DNA of 64,000 nt from assembly GCA_035362835.1 (NCBI GenBank), contig DAOSDY010000003.1:124001-188000 (forward strand). The letters run 5' to 3'. Source of the stretch: Melioribacteraceae bacterium (lineage in GTDB: Bacteria > Bacteroidota > Ignavibacteria > Ignavibacteriales > Melioribacteraceae). Positions 1-9,701 of the stretch are shown here, piece by piece. The notes under the pieces were generated by a model. The model was not told the DNA's origin. It made no database searches and worked only from the letters and a program-made list of their open reading frames with translations. Every line of letters begins with the position of its first letter. The stretch's first letter is position 1. The translations under genes were made by a program, and so were the position numbers.

Positions 1-24
1 ATTTATAAACAGATTAAAATCCCT

Positions 25-2070
25 ATGAAAAAATTATTTATTCTCATCTTAATCGTTTCATCTGTATTCAATGCACAGGATTTTACAAATGAAACAAAAG
101 AGGAGAGAAACGCTAGAATGAAGTGGTGGCGCGATGCGCGCTTCGGAATGTTTATCCATTGGGGCTTATATTCAATTCCGGCCGGCGAGTGGAATAATTC
201 CAAAAACCACGGCGAATGGATCAGGACAACCGCTCAGATTCCGCTTGAAGATTACAGCCGGCTTGCCGGTCAGTTCAACCCTTCTAAATTCAAGGCGGAT
301 GATTGGGTTAGAATGGCTAAGGAAGCGGGAATGAAGTATATTGTTATTACTTCGAAGCATCACGACGGTTTCTGCCTGTTCGATTCCGATCATACAGAGT
401 TTGATGTAATGTCCACACCGTTTAAGCGCGATATACTTAAAGAACTTTCCGATGCTTGCCGTAAATACGGGCTTAAGATCTGCTGGTATCACTCAATTAT
501 GGATTGGAATCATCCTGATTATCTGCCCAGGAGAGAATGGGAAAAGGACCGTACAGCGGATGGTGCCGACTTCTCCAGATTTATTCAATATCTGAAAAAC
601 CAGTTAAAGGAATTATTGACCAATTACGGCGAGATCGGAGTTCTATGGTTCGACGGGGAATGGGAGACAACATGGAATTCCGAATACGGAATAGAGCTTT
701 ACAATTATGTTAGAAGTCTTCAGCCGGATATAATTGTTAATAATCGGGTGGGTGTTGGAAGAAGCGGTATGGAGGGGACTACAAGGGAAGGTGAATTCGG
801 GGGGGACTTCGGTACTCCCGAACAACAGATTCCAGCTACCGGATTGCCGGGCGTTGACTGGGAGACCTGCATGACGATGAATGACCACTGGGGATATAAT
901 AAGAACGATAAGAATTTTAAATCCTCGCAGGAACTGATCAGAATGATAGCCGACGTTGCATCGAAAGGGGGAAATTTTCTTTTGAATATTGGCCCTACTT
1001 CGGAAGGAATATTCCCTCCTGAAAGTATTGAACGTTTAAAAGAGATCGGTAACTGGATGAACCTCTACGGTGAATCGATCTACGGCACCGAAGCCAGTCC
1101 CTTTGCAAAACTTGAATGGGGCCGAGCTACAAAAAAGAGGATCGGTAATAATACCAGACTTTATCTTCATGTATTCGACTGGCCTTCGGACGGGAAACTG
1201 ATAATACCCGGTATTTACAATAAACCGCTTATGTCGTATCTGCTCGGAGATAAAAGAAAAAATCTGCTTCCTGTTCAGAGAAATGAAGACGCAATAATTA
1301 TCCAGCTGCCTGAGAATGCGCCTGATGGAAATAACAGCGTTGTGATTCTTGATGTGGAAGGAAAGGAGGACGTAAGTCATCCTCCTGTAATTGTTAGTGA
1401 TAATTTTATTTTTATAGAATCATTAACAGTCAGTCTTAAGACCGAACGGCCTAACGTTGAGATTAGGTATACACTCGACGGGACTGTTCCTGACCTGAAT
1501 TCAAGACTTTACTCTAACGGAATTGTGTTGAAAGAATCGGCTGAAGTTTCTGCTCGGTGTTTTAGAAACGGAAAACCTGTAAGCGGTACTTCACGCGCAA
1601 ATTTTGAACGGGTGCTGCCCGCAAAATCCCAAAGTATTAATAACCCGGCTCAAGGAATTAGTTATAAGTATTTTGAAGGGAACTGGGATTCAATTCCCGA
1701 ATTCAATTCACTCATTCCGGTGAAAGAGGGATATTTAGATAATTTCAATTTCTCACCGCGTAATCAAGTTGAATATTTCGGTTTTCAGTTTACCGGATAT
1801 ATTTCTGTCCCTGCGGATGATGTATATACATTTTATACGGATTCGGACGATGGAAGCAGACTTTTCATTGACGGTAAACTTATAGTTGATAACGACGGGC
1901 TTCACGGAATGCAGGAGAAGGAAGGATCTATTGCACTCTCTAAAGGTTATCATTCCATACTTGTCGAGTATTTTGAAAAGACAGGGGGAGACGATCTTAA
2001 AGTTTCGGTTGAAGGGGGAGGATGGAAAAAGCAGCTAATACCGGATCATATACTCTGTCACTATAAATAA
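25..2070 (+). CDS. Secreted GH29 alpha-L-fucosidase with chitobiase-C-like and PA14 domains
   Basis: Probably removes alpha-L-fucose from glycans outside the cytoplasm. An 18-residue signal peptide (ending near FNAQ) precedes a GH29 barrel with the family signatures RFGMFIHWG and SKHHDGFCLF. The motif VLWFDG places the expected Asp nucleophile at residue 210. After the barrel, residues about 450-530 resemble the chitobiase/hexosaminidase C-terminal Ig-like fold (RYTLDGTVPD). Residues about 545-675 look like a PA14 carbohydrate-binding domain (TDSDDGSRLFIDG). At 681 residues it is longer than plain GH29 enzymes because of these two modules. It is the first of three same-strand glycosidase genes (34-base gap to the next) and may belong to an operon starting before the window. 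The family call is firm; linkage specificity is not readable. Confidence 0.93.
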   Translation: MKKLFILILIVSSVFNAQDFTNETKEERNARMKWWRDARFGMFIHWGLYSIPAGEWNNSKNHGEWIRTTAQIPLEDYSRLAGQFNPSKFKADDWVRMAKEAGMKYIVITSKHHDGFCLFDSDHTEFDVMSTPFKRDILKELSDACRKYGLKICWYHSIMDWNHPDYLPRREWEKDRTADGADFSRFIQYLKNQLKELLTNYGEIGVLWFDGEWETTWNSEYGIELYNYVRSLQPDIIVNNRVGVGRSGMEGTTREGEFGGDFGTPEQQIPATGLPGVDWETCMTMNDHWGYNKNDKNFKSSQELIRMIADVASKGGNFLLNIGPTSEGIFPPESIERLKEIGNWMNLYGESIYGTEASPFAKLEWGRATKKRIGNNTRLYLHVFDWPSDGKLIIPGIYNKPLMSYLLGDKRKNLLPVQRNEDAIIIQLPENAPDGNNSVVILDVEGKEDVSHPPVIVSDNFIFIESLTVSLKTERPNVEIRYTLDGTVPDLNSRLYSNGIVLKESAEVSARCFRNGKPVSGTSRANFERVLPAKSQSINNPAQGISYKYFEGNWDSIPEFNSLIPVKEGYLDNFNFSPRNQVEYFGFQFTGYISVPADDVYTFYTDSDDGSRLFIDGKLIVDNDGLHGMQEKEGSIALSKGYHSILVEYFEKTGGDDLKVSVEGGGWKKQLIPDHILCHYK

Positions 2071-2104
2071 ATTTTATCTAATTAAAAAAATCGATATAAT
2101 TCAT

Positions 2105-3631
2105 ATGAAAAAAATATTCTTCATCATTTTAGTTTTTAACTCATTTCTGTTGGCTCAATCAAATCCGCTCACAAACTCCTCTCACTTTGCCGTAATCAAC
2201 AAATCGGATTCGGAACAGGAGATTGTTCGCAAAGCAGCTTTTGTAGTTCCGAAGCAGCAGCAATACGACTGGCAGAAACTCGAGTTCATTGCTTTTGTTC
2301 ACTTCGGAATAAATACTTTTACCGACAGGGAATGGGGAGAGGGAACGGAAGACCCGGCATTGTTCAATCCTTCTGAGCTCGATGCAGAGCAGTGGGCAAA
2401 AACTTTTAAAGATGCGGGAATGAAGCTTGCCATTCTCACGGCAAAACATCACGACGGGTTCTGTCTCTGGCCCAGTAAATTCACCAATCACAGTGTTAAA
2501 AACAGTCCGTGGAAAAACGGCCAAGGTGATGTAGTACGAGAGTTTGTTAATGCTTGCAGGAAATACGGTCTGAAAGTAGGTCTCTATCTTTCCCCGTGGG
2601 ATCGAAACAATCCGGACTACGGTGATTCACCAAAGTATAATCAATACTTCCTTAATCAGCTTAGAGAACTCCTGACTGAATACGGTGAGATAACGGAAGT
2701 CTGGTTCGACGGCGCATGCGGTGAAGGCCCAAACGGGAAAAAACAGGTTTACGACTGGCAGGCATATTACAGATTAATAAGAGAGCTTCAGCCCGGGGCA
2801 GTAATTTTCGGAATGTCGCCGGATCTAAGGTGGGTCGGTACCGAGACAGGTTATGGCAGGGATACCGAATGGAGTGTTATTCCGCTCAAGATCGATCCGG
2901 TGATTAAGAAGAAATTTCCGTTTGGATCTTATTCGCTGGATGAAATTTATAAGCCGGGCGATATGACCGATTATGATCTCGGAAGCAGAAAGAAAATTTC
3001 TGATGCTGATTTACTTTTCTGGTATCCGGCGGAAACCGATGTTTCAATCCGGCCCGGTTGGTTTTATCATCCGTCGCAGGACTCGCTAGTTAAATCTGTT
3101 GATAAACTTGTTGATATCTATTTCAATTCTGTTGGAAAGAACGGTGTCTTTCTGTTGAATGTTCCGCCTGACAAAAGAGGTCTGATCCATCAGAATGATG
3201 TAAAAAATCTTATTGGACTTAAGGGTGTTGTAGACCGGACTTTTAATAATGATTATTCTGATAAATCAATGATAAAAGTTGCGGGTGAAGCAATTCAGAC
3301 CAAGAATAATTTTTTCGGTAAAAATGGCTATTGGCTTGCCGGCGAAGAGAATACTAAACTGGTAATTGAAATTGAACTAACAGACAAAGCAACTTTCGAT
3401 GTGGTTATGCTTCAGGAGGAGATTAGAGTAGGACAGAGAATCGAGAGATTCATTCTGGAATACTGGAATGGAAATGAATGGGAAAAATTTTCCGAAGGAA
3501 CTACGGTCGGTTACAAACGACTTTTAAGATTTGAACCTGTTACTGCAAAGCGGATTCGAATTGTGATTGACGAATCCAGGATGAATCCTGCCATTTCGGG
3601 TTTCGGACTTTTTAAATATTCCGGTAATTAA
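2105..3631 (+). CDS. Secreted GH29 alpha-L-fucosidase (GH29-B-like)
   Basis: Second fucosidase of the run, 508 residues, with a signal peptide ending near LLAQS. GH29 signatures are visible: FVHFGINTF, TAKHHDGFCLW and EVWFDGACGEGPNG, with the likely nucleophile Asp202. The extended WFDGACGEGPNG loop and overall shape resemble the GH29-B group, known for alpha-1,3/1,4-fucosidase activity; this subfamily placement is inference. The last ~130 residues (about 380-508) look like a discoidin/F5-8-type beta sandwich (EEIRVGQRIERF, AKRIRIVIDESR). Only 23 bases separate it from the GH97 gene downstream, which supports co-transcription. It differs strongly from the preceding GH29, so the pair is not a recent tandem duplication. 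Confidence 0.92.
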   Translation: MKKIFFIILVFNSFLLAQSNPLTNSSHFAVINKSDSEQEIVRKAAFVVPKQQQYDWQKLEFIAFVHFGINTFTDREWGEGTEDPALFNPSELDAEQWAKTFKDAGMKLAILTAKHHDGFCLWPSKFTNHSVKNSPWKNGQGDVVREFVNACRKYGLKVGLYLSPWDRNNPDYGDSPKYNQYFLNQLRELLTEYGEITEVWFDGACGEGPNGKKQVYDWQAYYRLIRELQPGAVIFGMSPDLRWVGTETGYGRDTEWSVIPLKIDPVIKKKFPFGSYSLDEIYKPGDMTDYDLGSRKKISDADLLFWYPAETDVSIRPGWFYHPSQDSLVKSVDKLVDIYFNSVGKNGVFLLNVPPDKRGLIHQNDVKNLIGLKGVVDRTFNNDYSDKSMIKVAGEAIQTKNNFFGKNGYWLAGEENTKLVIEIELTDKATFDVVMLQEEIRVGQRIERFILEYWNGNEWEKFSEGTTVGYKRLLRFEPVTAKRIRIVIDESRMNPAISGFGLFKYSGN

Positions 3632-3654
3632 CATCATTAAAAGTACGGTGATCT

Positions 3655-5604
3655 ATGAAAGCAAAATTTTTGCTTATAATGTTTGCTGCTGTTTCAATTC
3701 TGTCGGCAGAAGAATTCAGAGTCGATTCACCCAAGGGCAGATTGCAGTTGAATGTGAATGTAGATAATGGAGTAAGTTTTTCGGTCTTGAAGAATGGGTT
3801 TACGTTGGTTGGCAATTCCGGAATATCTTTAGAATTGTATGACGGTAAACTTTTAGGATCTAATCCCGTGCTGACCGGAAGCAGCACAAGATTAATTGAT
3901 GAAACTTTGAAACCCGTTGTAAAACAGAAATATGAATCGATTCAGAATTTCTGCAATGAACTTTTACTTTCGTTTGCCGGGGGCTATAAAATTATTTTCA
4001 GAGTTTATGATGATGCCGTTGCCTACAGATTCCGGACGGAATTAAATGAAAAAATCAGAATTAAATCTGAATTGGCTGAATTTAATTTCGGCAGGGATTA
4101 CCAGATTCTATTTCCGGAAGAAAAGAGTTTTATGTCCCACTCGGAAAGATTATATCTTCCGTTAAAATTGAGTGAAGTAACATCGGAAAGATTTTGCTCC
4201 CTCCCTGCTCTCGTTAATCTGGAAAACGGTATTAAAGCAGTCATTACAGAATCCGACCTGGAAGATTATCCCGGACTTTATCTTTCCGGTTCCGATGAAA
4301 ATCCGAATAGCCTCAAGGGAATATTCCCATACTATCCCGCCCGGGATACGGTGAGAAACGACCGTGACGTTTATGTTGTTGAACGGAAAGATTATATGGC
4401 CGAGACCTCCGGTAAGAGAAATTTTCCGTGGAGAATTGTTGCTTTCTCTGAAAATGACGGCGATCTTATAACAAATACAATTGTTTACAAGCTTGCTAAG
4501 CCGTCTGATCCAGGTTCCGATTTTTCATGGGTGAAACCGGGCAAAGTTGCCTGGGACTGGTGGAATTACAACAACATATACGGTGTCGATTTCCGCGCCG
4601 GCGTGAACAACAATACATATAAATATTTTATCGATTTTGCTTCGAAGTACGATATCGAATACATTATACTTGATGAAGGCTGGTACAAACTCGGCAATCT
4701 GCTGCAGCAGTCTCCGGACATAAATATTGAAGAACTTGTCGATTACGGCAATAAAAAAAATGTGGGAATAATTCTCTGGATGAGTTGGAAGACACTCGAC
4801 GACCAGTTTACGGAGGCAATGGATCTATTTTCTAGATGGGGCATTAAGGGCATTAAAGTTGACTTCATGCAGCGGGACGACCAGTGGATGGTAAATTACT
4901 ATTACAAAGTTGCTGAAGAAGCTGCAAAAAGAAAATTGCTTGTAAATTTTCACGGGGCTTATAAACCGACCGGACTGTATCGTACCTATCCTAACGTAAT
5001 TACAAGCGAGGGTGTATTAGGATTGGAGCAGAGTAAATGGAGCGACAAAGCTAATCCATGGATGGCTGTTACTTTGCCTTTTATTAGAATGTTCGCAGGA
5101 CCAATGGATTATACACCGGGTGCAATGATCAATGCAACTAACCAATCGTTCAAACCGATTTTCACTGTGCCTATGAGTCAGGGAACACGTGCTCATCAGC
5201 TTGCGATGTATGTTGTATTCGAAAGCCCGCTTCAGATGCTGGCGGATAATCCAACCCATTATTACAAAGAACCTGAATGCATGGAATTTCTTTCTAAAGT
5301 TCCAACAGTCTGGGATGATACTAAAGTTCTAGATGCGGTAATCAGCGAGTATATTTTGATTGCCCGGCAGTCTAAAAATCAATGGTATATCGGTGCAATT
5401 ACAAACTGGACTCCGCGAGATTTAACAATTGATTTTTCATTCTTGCCTGACGGAGATTTTAAAATTAAAATCTGGCAGGATGGAATTAATGCCGACCGTA
5501 ATGCGAACGATTATAAATTGCTGATTCAAAACATAAACAATAAAACAAAACTGAACATTCATCTTGCGCCGGGCGGCGGATGGGTGGGAATAATAAGTAA
5601 ATGA
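3655..5604 (+). CDS. GH97 family glycosidase, retaining (alpha-galactosidase-like) type
   Basis: 649 residues with a signal peptide (ISAVSILSAEE region). The N-terminal beta-sandwich and the barrel containing AWDWWNYNNIYGVDF, IILDEGWYKLG and GIKGIKVDFMQRDDQ identify GH97. In GH97 the inverting glucosidases (SusB type) use a Glu base, whereas the retaining branch has an Asp nucleophile in the VDF motif. Here that Asp is residue 403, with Glu452 in TSEGVLG as candidate acid/base, so I infer a retaining alpha-galactosidase-like enzyme. It is the last gene of the glycosidase run and is followed by a long hairpin. Substrate is not proven: retaining GH97 members can differ in sugar preference. Confidence 0.9.
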   Translation: MKAKFLLIMFAAVSILSAEEFRVDSPKGRLQLNVNVDNGVSFSVLKNGFTLVGNSGISLELYDGKLLGSNPVLTGSSTRLIDETLKPVVKQKYESIQNFCNELLLSFAGGYKIIFRVYDDAVAYRFRTELNEKIRIKSELAEFNFGRDYQILFPEEKSFMSHSERLYLPLKLSEVTSERFCSLPALVNLENGIKAVITESDLEDYPGLYLSGSDENPNSLKGIFPYYPARDTVRNDRDVYVVERKDYMAETSGKRNFPWRIVAFSENDGDLITNTIVYKLAKPSDPGSDFSWVKPGKVAWDWWNYNNIYGVDFRAGVNNNTYKYFIDFASKYDIEYIILDEGWYKLGNLLQQSPDINIEELVDYGNKKNVGIILWMSWKTLDDQFTEAMDLFSRWGIKGIKVDFMQRDDQWMVNYYYKVAEEAAKRKLLVNFHGAYKPTGLYRTYPNVITSEGVLGLEQSKWSDKANPWMAVTLPFIRMFAGPMDYTPGAMINATNQSFKPIFTVPMSQGTRAHQLAMYVVFESPLQMLADNPTHYYKEPECMEFLSKVPTVWDDTKVLDAVISEYILIARQSKNQWYIGAITNWTPRDLTIDFSFLPDGDFKIKIWQDGINADRNANDYKLLIQNINNKTKLNIHLAPGGGWVGIISK

Positions 5605-5616
5605 TTTTTACCTTTT

Positions 5617-5651
5617 CCTGTATCCCTCTGGATTTGCCAGGGGGATACAGG
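5617..5651. terminator. 15-bp hairpin between convergent genes
   Basis: Bases 5617-5631 pair with 5637-5651 (14 Watson-Crick pairs and one G-U) around a 5-base loop. It sits between the stop of the GH97 gene and the stop of the reverse gene at 5663. The flanking U-tracts are poor on both strands, so it may act as a bidirectional terminator or RNA-stabilising hairpin. Confidence 0.6.
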
Positions 5652-5662
5652 GGAATTAAAGT

Positions 5663-6223
5663 TTAGACCGGCCAGAGCCAGCCGAAAACACCTGCGGTAA
5701 ACAAAGCATAGATCAAGCCGTCGATAGTAGAAGTTAATGTTGACCTGAAGGATTTATGATACCAGATATGCATCGGCCAGTAAGCGAATGAATATCCCAT
5801 GAAAGCAGAGGCCCCTACGAATCTGAATACCTGCAGATAATGCGCATCGGGCGGAAGTGCGCGCCCGGCAATGTATGCCGCGAAGATTCCCACAACAATT
5901 GAGTAGATAAACCAGAGAAGGAAATACTTTCCCATACCCCTTTCCCCGTTCGGTAGAACGGTTACAATCATTACAGGACCTTTATTCAGTTTGTCTTTAT
6001 ACTCCTGTGATTTCATTTCCGCCATGCTTCCCGCGCGCGGAACCATATATTCTCCCGGAGGAATGTTGAACGGTCTTAGAACGTCCATCACTTTATCCTG
6101 ATCCGGTATCTTCGGATATTCCCCTTTATGCCATGGAAGTACCATGTGTACTATTGAGCTTACAATAAATACTGTAATTGCCGAAACTAAAATCGGCAGC
6201 CATAAGGATGATAGTTCCGTCAT
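5663..6223 (-). CDS. Uncharacterised inner-membrane protein, about four TM segments
   Basis: 186 residues. I place the start at 6223 because AAAGGAGA lies directly upstream, rather than at an ATG eight codons earlier. There is an N-terminal TM segment, then a soluble stretch of about 70 residues with HMVLPWHKGEYPKIPDQDKV and IPPGEYMVPRAG, then three hydrophobic segments. The conserved-looking FAYWPMHIWYHKSFRST near the C-terminus is rich in aromatic residues and His. I do not recognise a named family. The protein lies between the GH97 run and the GH38 gene but shows no obvious link to glycans. Transcription runs from the same strand as the GH38 gene, with a gap of about 130 bases. Confidence 0.7.
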   Translation of the reverse strand: MTELSSLWLPILVSAITVFIVSSIVHMVLPWHKGEYPKIPDQDKVMDVLRPFNIPPGEYMVPRAGSMAEMKSQEYKDKLNKGPVMIVTVLPNGERGMGKYFLLWFIYSIVVGIFAAYIAGRALPPDAHYLQVFRFVGASAFMGYSFAYWPMHIWYHKSFRSTLTSTIDGLIYALFTAGVFGWLWPV

Positions 6224-6351
6224 AACTTTCTCCTTTAAATTAAACAACCGGACTTAAATGCCGGTATTTTTATGAGAGTAATTATTTAGCCGTATCGGAA
6301 GTGCGGGCAACTTAATGATTTTTTTTTACTCACTCAATAAGCTATTAATAT

Positions 6352-9300
6352 TTAATTCCCCTGATCATATTCGGCTCTTATTGTAATTACTTCGAACGGA
6401 TTGAATGAAATCTCGGAATTGCCATTAATCTGGAATTCTTCCCCATCTTTTACAATGAACAATTTTTCCGGATTAAATGAATTCCAAATAATCTTACTCG
6501 AAGTGCTTAACCTGCTTACATTAAATAATTTTAAAATCAGTGATTTCTTTTGGGGTGTAATACTGCTTAGAATTACTGAGGGTGAAGATAAACTAAACAG
6601 ACTTATTGCTTCAGCATCTTTATTCGCTGTTGAAACAACCAATGGCGATTGATAACCGGTTCCTGTTCTATATGCTTCAATCTCATCAAAATTATTATGC
6701 GGGCTGATTAAAAAATTGAATTCTGTTTTTCCCGATTGATCGGCTTTATAATTTGTATGCCAGTAATTATTCATTACATATGCAAAAATAGCTGAAGAAT
6801 TTGTAAATGTATTTTTCCAGATTTTTGATCCGCTGGAATTGTCCTCATCAACAAGATCCCCGATTTCGAATAAAGATGATTCCATAGGGAATAATGTAAT
6901 ACCATTTCTTCCATTCGAAATGTCAATCCACTTATTGACTGAAAAGAAATCCTTATTAGCTCCATCAATAAGCATGCTGTCCGGTTGAATATAAGTCCGG
7001 CCGATATCGTATCGTATCCTTGGATTAGATATCGAGAAAGGAAATGCAAGGTGCACAGATTCTTTTTCACGCACACTTTTTTTATAGATAACATTATTTA
7101 CCATCACTTTGTCAAACGGTTTTAGAAGGGTAATCTTTTTAATAATTGAATCGGCACCCTGAACATAAGACCTGATCTTATACTGGGTTAGCAGCAAACC
7201 GTCTTCAATCATTTTGCATTCTGAAATTGTATCTTGAATAAAATCCTTAGGATTTTTCCCGGGTACATAGAGAACAGAGTTAAATCCATACAAGGATTGA
7301 GGGTCTAACAGCGGGAGGGAATTCCAATACAGGTTTTTTATCCTACCCTTACCGTTAAGATCCAATAATAATTGCTGGTCATCATAATTTTCTGTGACGT
7401 TGTTTCTTTCTTGTTTTACAATCTTAAATATTCTTGAACCAAGGGGAGGAATTTTATCAGCCAGGAATGCAATCCGTCCGTCGCTCAACAATTGTGACGG
7501 GACCGGGTTCAAGTTCTCGTCGGCAACTGAATTGCCGGATCCGGCTATACTGCTGTCGATATATGCAATATCGCTTCTTTCCCAGGAACATGTATTGAAT
7601 ACAGATACATAACCGGAATTGTCATTACGGACCGATGATAATAATTTCTCCAACAAAGATTTTGACTGCCGGTCTGCCCGGTATGCAAATCCGGATTTGT
7701 AATTCCACTGTTGTATTACAAACGGATTATCAGGTTCGGAAATACTATTCCACGCCCCCCATGTGTGCTCGTGAAATAAAACTACATTTTTTCGTGCTTC
7801 ATAAGCCGAAAGGGAATCGTACATCCGGGGATTGATTATTGCAGAAAGTATCCCATACTGAACTATCCGGTCCGCAGCAAGCCGATTTAAATTCTCCTCG
7901 TGAGCCGTGGAGTAGGCTCCATCTTCCCAGTAAGGATTAAACTCACCTCTTACTAAGCCAAGCTTTGATCCGTAACGCCATTCAAATTTCTTAAACATAG
8001 AATCAACAGTCGATAAAATTATTTTTGGAGAATAGTATTTTTCGTTCCACTGCTTCACAAAATCCGATAGCGTGCTGTCGGTTGGACCGTTATCGCCGCG
8101 AATTGAATAACGGAGCTGAATTATATCATATGGGTATTTTGTTGAATCAAGATCATTCAGATAATTAAAAATATGTTCCTTACCTCTGCGGAATAAGTCC
8201 CCCCGACCGAAACTGTGAAAGTATGAATATCCCCGTCCTGCCATCCAGAAAAGGACTTTACCTTTACCATCGGGCGATTGCCAGTAGAAAGGTTTATCGC
8301 CCCATGCATAGTTTGAATGCCCTACCCGGTCGCCCCCGCCGAATGTACCTGTGAAATAATTTTGTCCGCTTGAGAAATATTTTATTCCGTTTTTTGTAAG
8401 CGTTGCAATTAAGCTCCAGTTAATTCCGGGTATGTCGGTTATCATTGCGTTAGAAATATCAAGTCCAAATTCCTTCTCGATTCTCTTCGAGTATTCAATC
8501 AGCCAGTCGAATTCCTCCGGTTTTGTAATTCCTGTTAAGTTGTGTGAGTAAAGAGCGGACAATCCGATTGAACCGGATTTGATTGCTCGTATTAATTTTG
8601 CTTTTTGACCTTCCGGTGCTTCACTTAAATAATTTTCCAATGCCCATAGCGATTCAATATTCCATTTATATCTAGCTTCATCTGGATAGCGTTCAGACTT
8701 TTCAATATACTTAAGAGCATCATCAATGTTTTTATTCTGAATCTGAATAACCTCCTCCTGGAGATTGGAATAACCGATATCGCTGTGAGAATGACTAATT
8801 AAATGAATCTCTCTTTGTGAGGTCGGTTTTAGTTTAATTCTCTGCTTCTTTCTTATAAAATTTTTGATCTCTGCGTCTATTGTAAGTTCAGTCTCACTAT
8901 CATTATTATTGATTGTAAGATCAAAATCGTTGAATCCTTTCTCAATCCGAAATTTATAAACTTTATTATCGGCATTAACAACAAGTTCGGATGGATTGCC
9001 GATATGGTCAACCTTAATATTTATCGCCCGGAAAAGTTTTCCATCTTGTCTGATGATTGCGGGAATCGGCGAGATGTCAATTTTTTCCTTATATGAATAT
9101 TTGAAAGTCATATACCAATCGGGACTATTCTCATTTTGCCCGGCGACAGAGATTCTCAATTTTCTACCTGCGGGATATACTCCGTTTGGAATCTTGAGAT
9201 ACACATTGCCGAAAACGTCATCAACCGCATCCTGCTTAACAGCATCAAAAAAAAGCTCGATGTTGTTTTTCCCTTTGTAATTCCAGCTGAATGGAACCTT

Positions 9301-9660
9301 TCGCTTCATCGGCGTAATGAAAGTCAGTATTTTTTCGCCGTTTATTGAAAGATCAAAATTGCGGTCGGCTTTACTTGTTCCGCTTGAATGGCCTCCGAGC
9401 CAGTAGATATAGAGAAAATTTTCTGAAGTGTTGGGTATTACATCGGTTTCCCAGCAGATTATTTTATTGCCGTCGGTTACCCTTGTCAGCAAAGCTACCC
9501 TGGCATATTCGGGATAAGAAGAGCGGTAGGGAAGGTTCTCGCCTTCAATTTCCGCAGTATAACCGTTAATCAGTTTTGTCCCCGGCGGTATTGAATTAAG
9601 AGACTGCGCCTGAAAATTCTGGAATAAAAAGATTAAAAGTAACAGCGCAGCACTCTTCAT
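6352..9660 (-). CDS. Secreted GH38-type alpha-mannosidase
   Basis: A large (1102-residue) enzyme with a signal peptide ending near NFQAQS. After about 280 residues of N-terminal beta structure comes the GH38 metal-binding motif HSHSDIGY, with His292 and Asp294 as expected zinc ligands. The motif MITDIPGINW supplies the candidate nucleophile Asp409. A later FHEHTWGAW motif matches the position of the distal GH38 His. The C-terminal half is beta-rich, as in GH38 proteins. It probably trims alpha-mannose from glycans in the periplasm or outside the cell. It belongs to the divergent bacterial branch where the usual DPFGHS-type nucleophile motif is altered, so the exact substrate is uncertain. Confidence 0.85.
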   Translation of the reverse strand: MKSAALLLLIFLFQNFQAQSLNSIPPGTKLINGYTAEIEGENLPYRSSYPEYARVALLTRVTDGNKIICWETDVIPNTSENFLYIYWLGGHSSGTSKADRNFDLSINGEKILTFITPMKRKVPFSWNYKGKNNIELFFDAVKQDAVDDVFGNVYLKIPNGVYPAGRKLRISVAGQNENSPDWYMTFKYSYKEKIDISPIPAIIRQDGKLFRAINIKVDHIGNPSELVVNADNKVYKFRIEKGFNDFDLTINNNDSETELTIDAEIKNFIRKKQRIKLKPTSQREIHLISHSHSDIGYSNLQEEVIQIQNKNIDDALKYIEKSERYPDEARYKWNIESLWALENYLSEAPEGQKAKLIRAIKSGSIGLSALYSHNLTGITKPEEFDWLIEYSKRIEKEFGLDISNAMITDIPGINWSLIATLTKNGIKYFSSGQNYFTGTFGGGDRVGHSNYAWGDKPFYWQSPDGKGKVLFWMAGRGYSYFHSFGRGDLFRRGKEHIFNYLNDLDSTKYPYDIIQLRYSIRGDNGPTDSTLSDFVKQWNEKYYSPKIILSTVDSMFKKFEWRYGSKLGLVRGEFNPYWEDGAYSTAHEENLNRLAADRIVQYGILSAIINPRMYDSLSAYEARKNVVLFHEHTWGAWNSISEPDNPFVIQQWNYKSGFAYRADRQSKSLLEKLLSSVRNDNSGYVSVFNTCSWERSDIAYIDSSIAGSGNSVADENLNPVPSQLLSDGRIAFLADKIPPLGSRIFKIVKQERNNVTENYDDQQLLLDLNGKGRIKNLYWNSLPLLDPQSLYGFNSVLYVPGKNPKDFIQDTISECKMIEDGLLLTQYKIRSYVQGADSIIKKITLLKPFDKVMVNNVIYKKSVREKESVHLAFPFSISNPRIRYDIGRTYIQPDSMLIDGANKDFFSVNKWIDISNGRNGITLFPMESSLFEIGDLVDEDNSSGSKIWKNTFTNSSAIFAYVMNNYWHTNYKADQSGKTEFNFLISPHNNFDEIEAYRTGTGYQSPLVVSTANKDAEAISLFSLSSPSVILSSITPQKKSLILKLFNVSRLSTSSKIIWNSFNPEKLFIVKDGEEFQINGNSEISFNPFEVITIRAEYDQGN

Positions 9661-9701
9661 CTTAGATCCGGTTAGGTTGTTAAACGACTGGTGGAATTAT
9701 T

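Noticed and set aside
6248..6290. ACCGG/CCGGT short inverted repeat with T-run
   Set aside because: Five-bp stem, oriented forward with no forward gene before it; likely chance.
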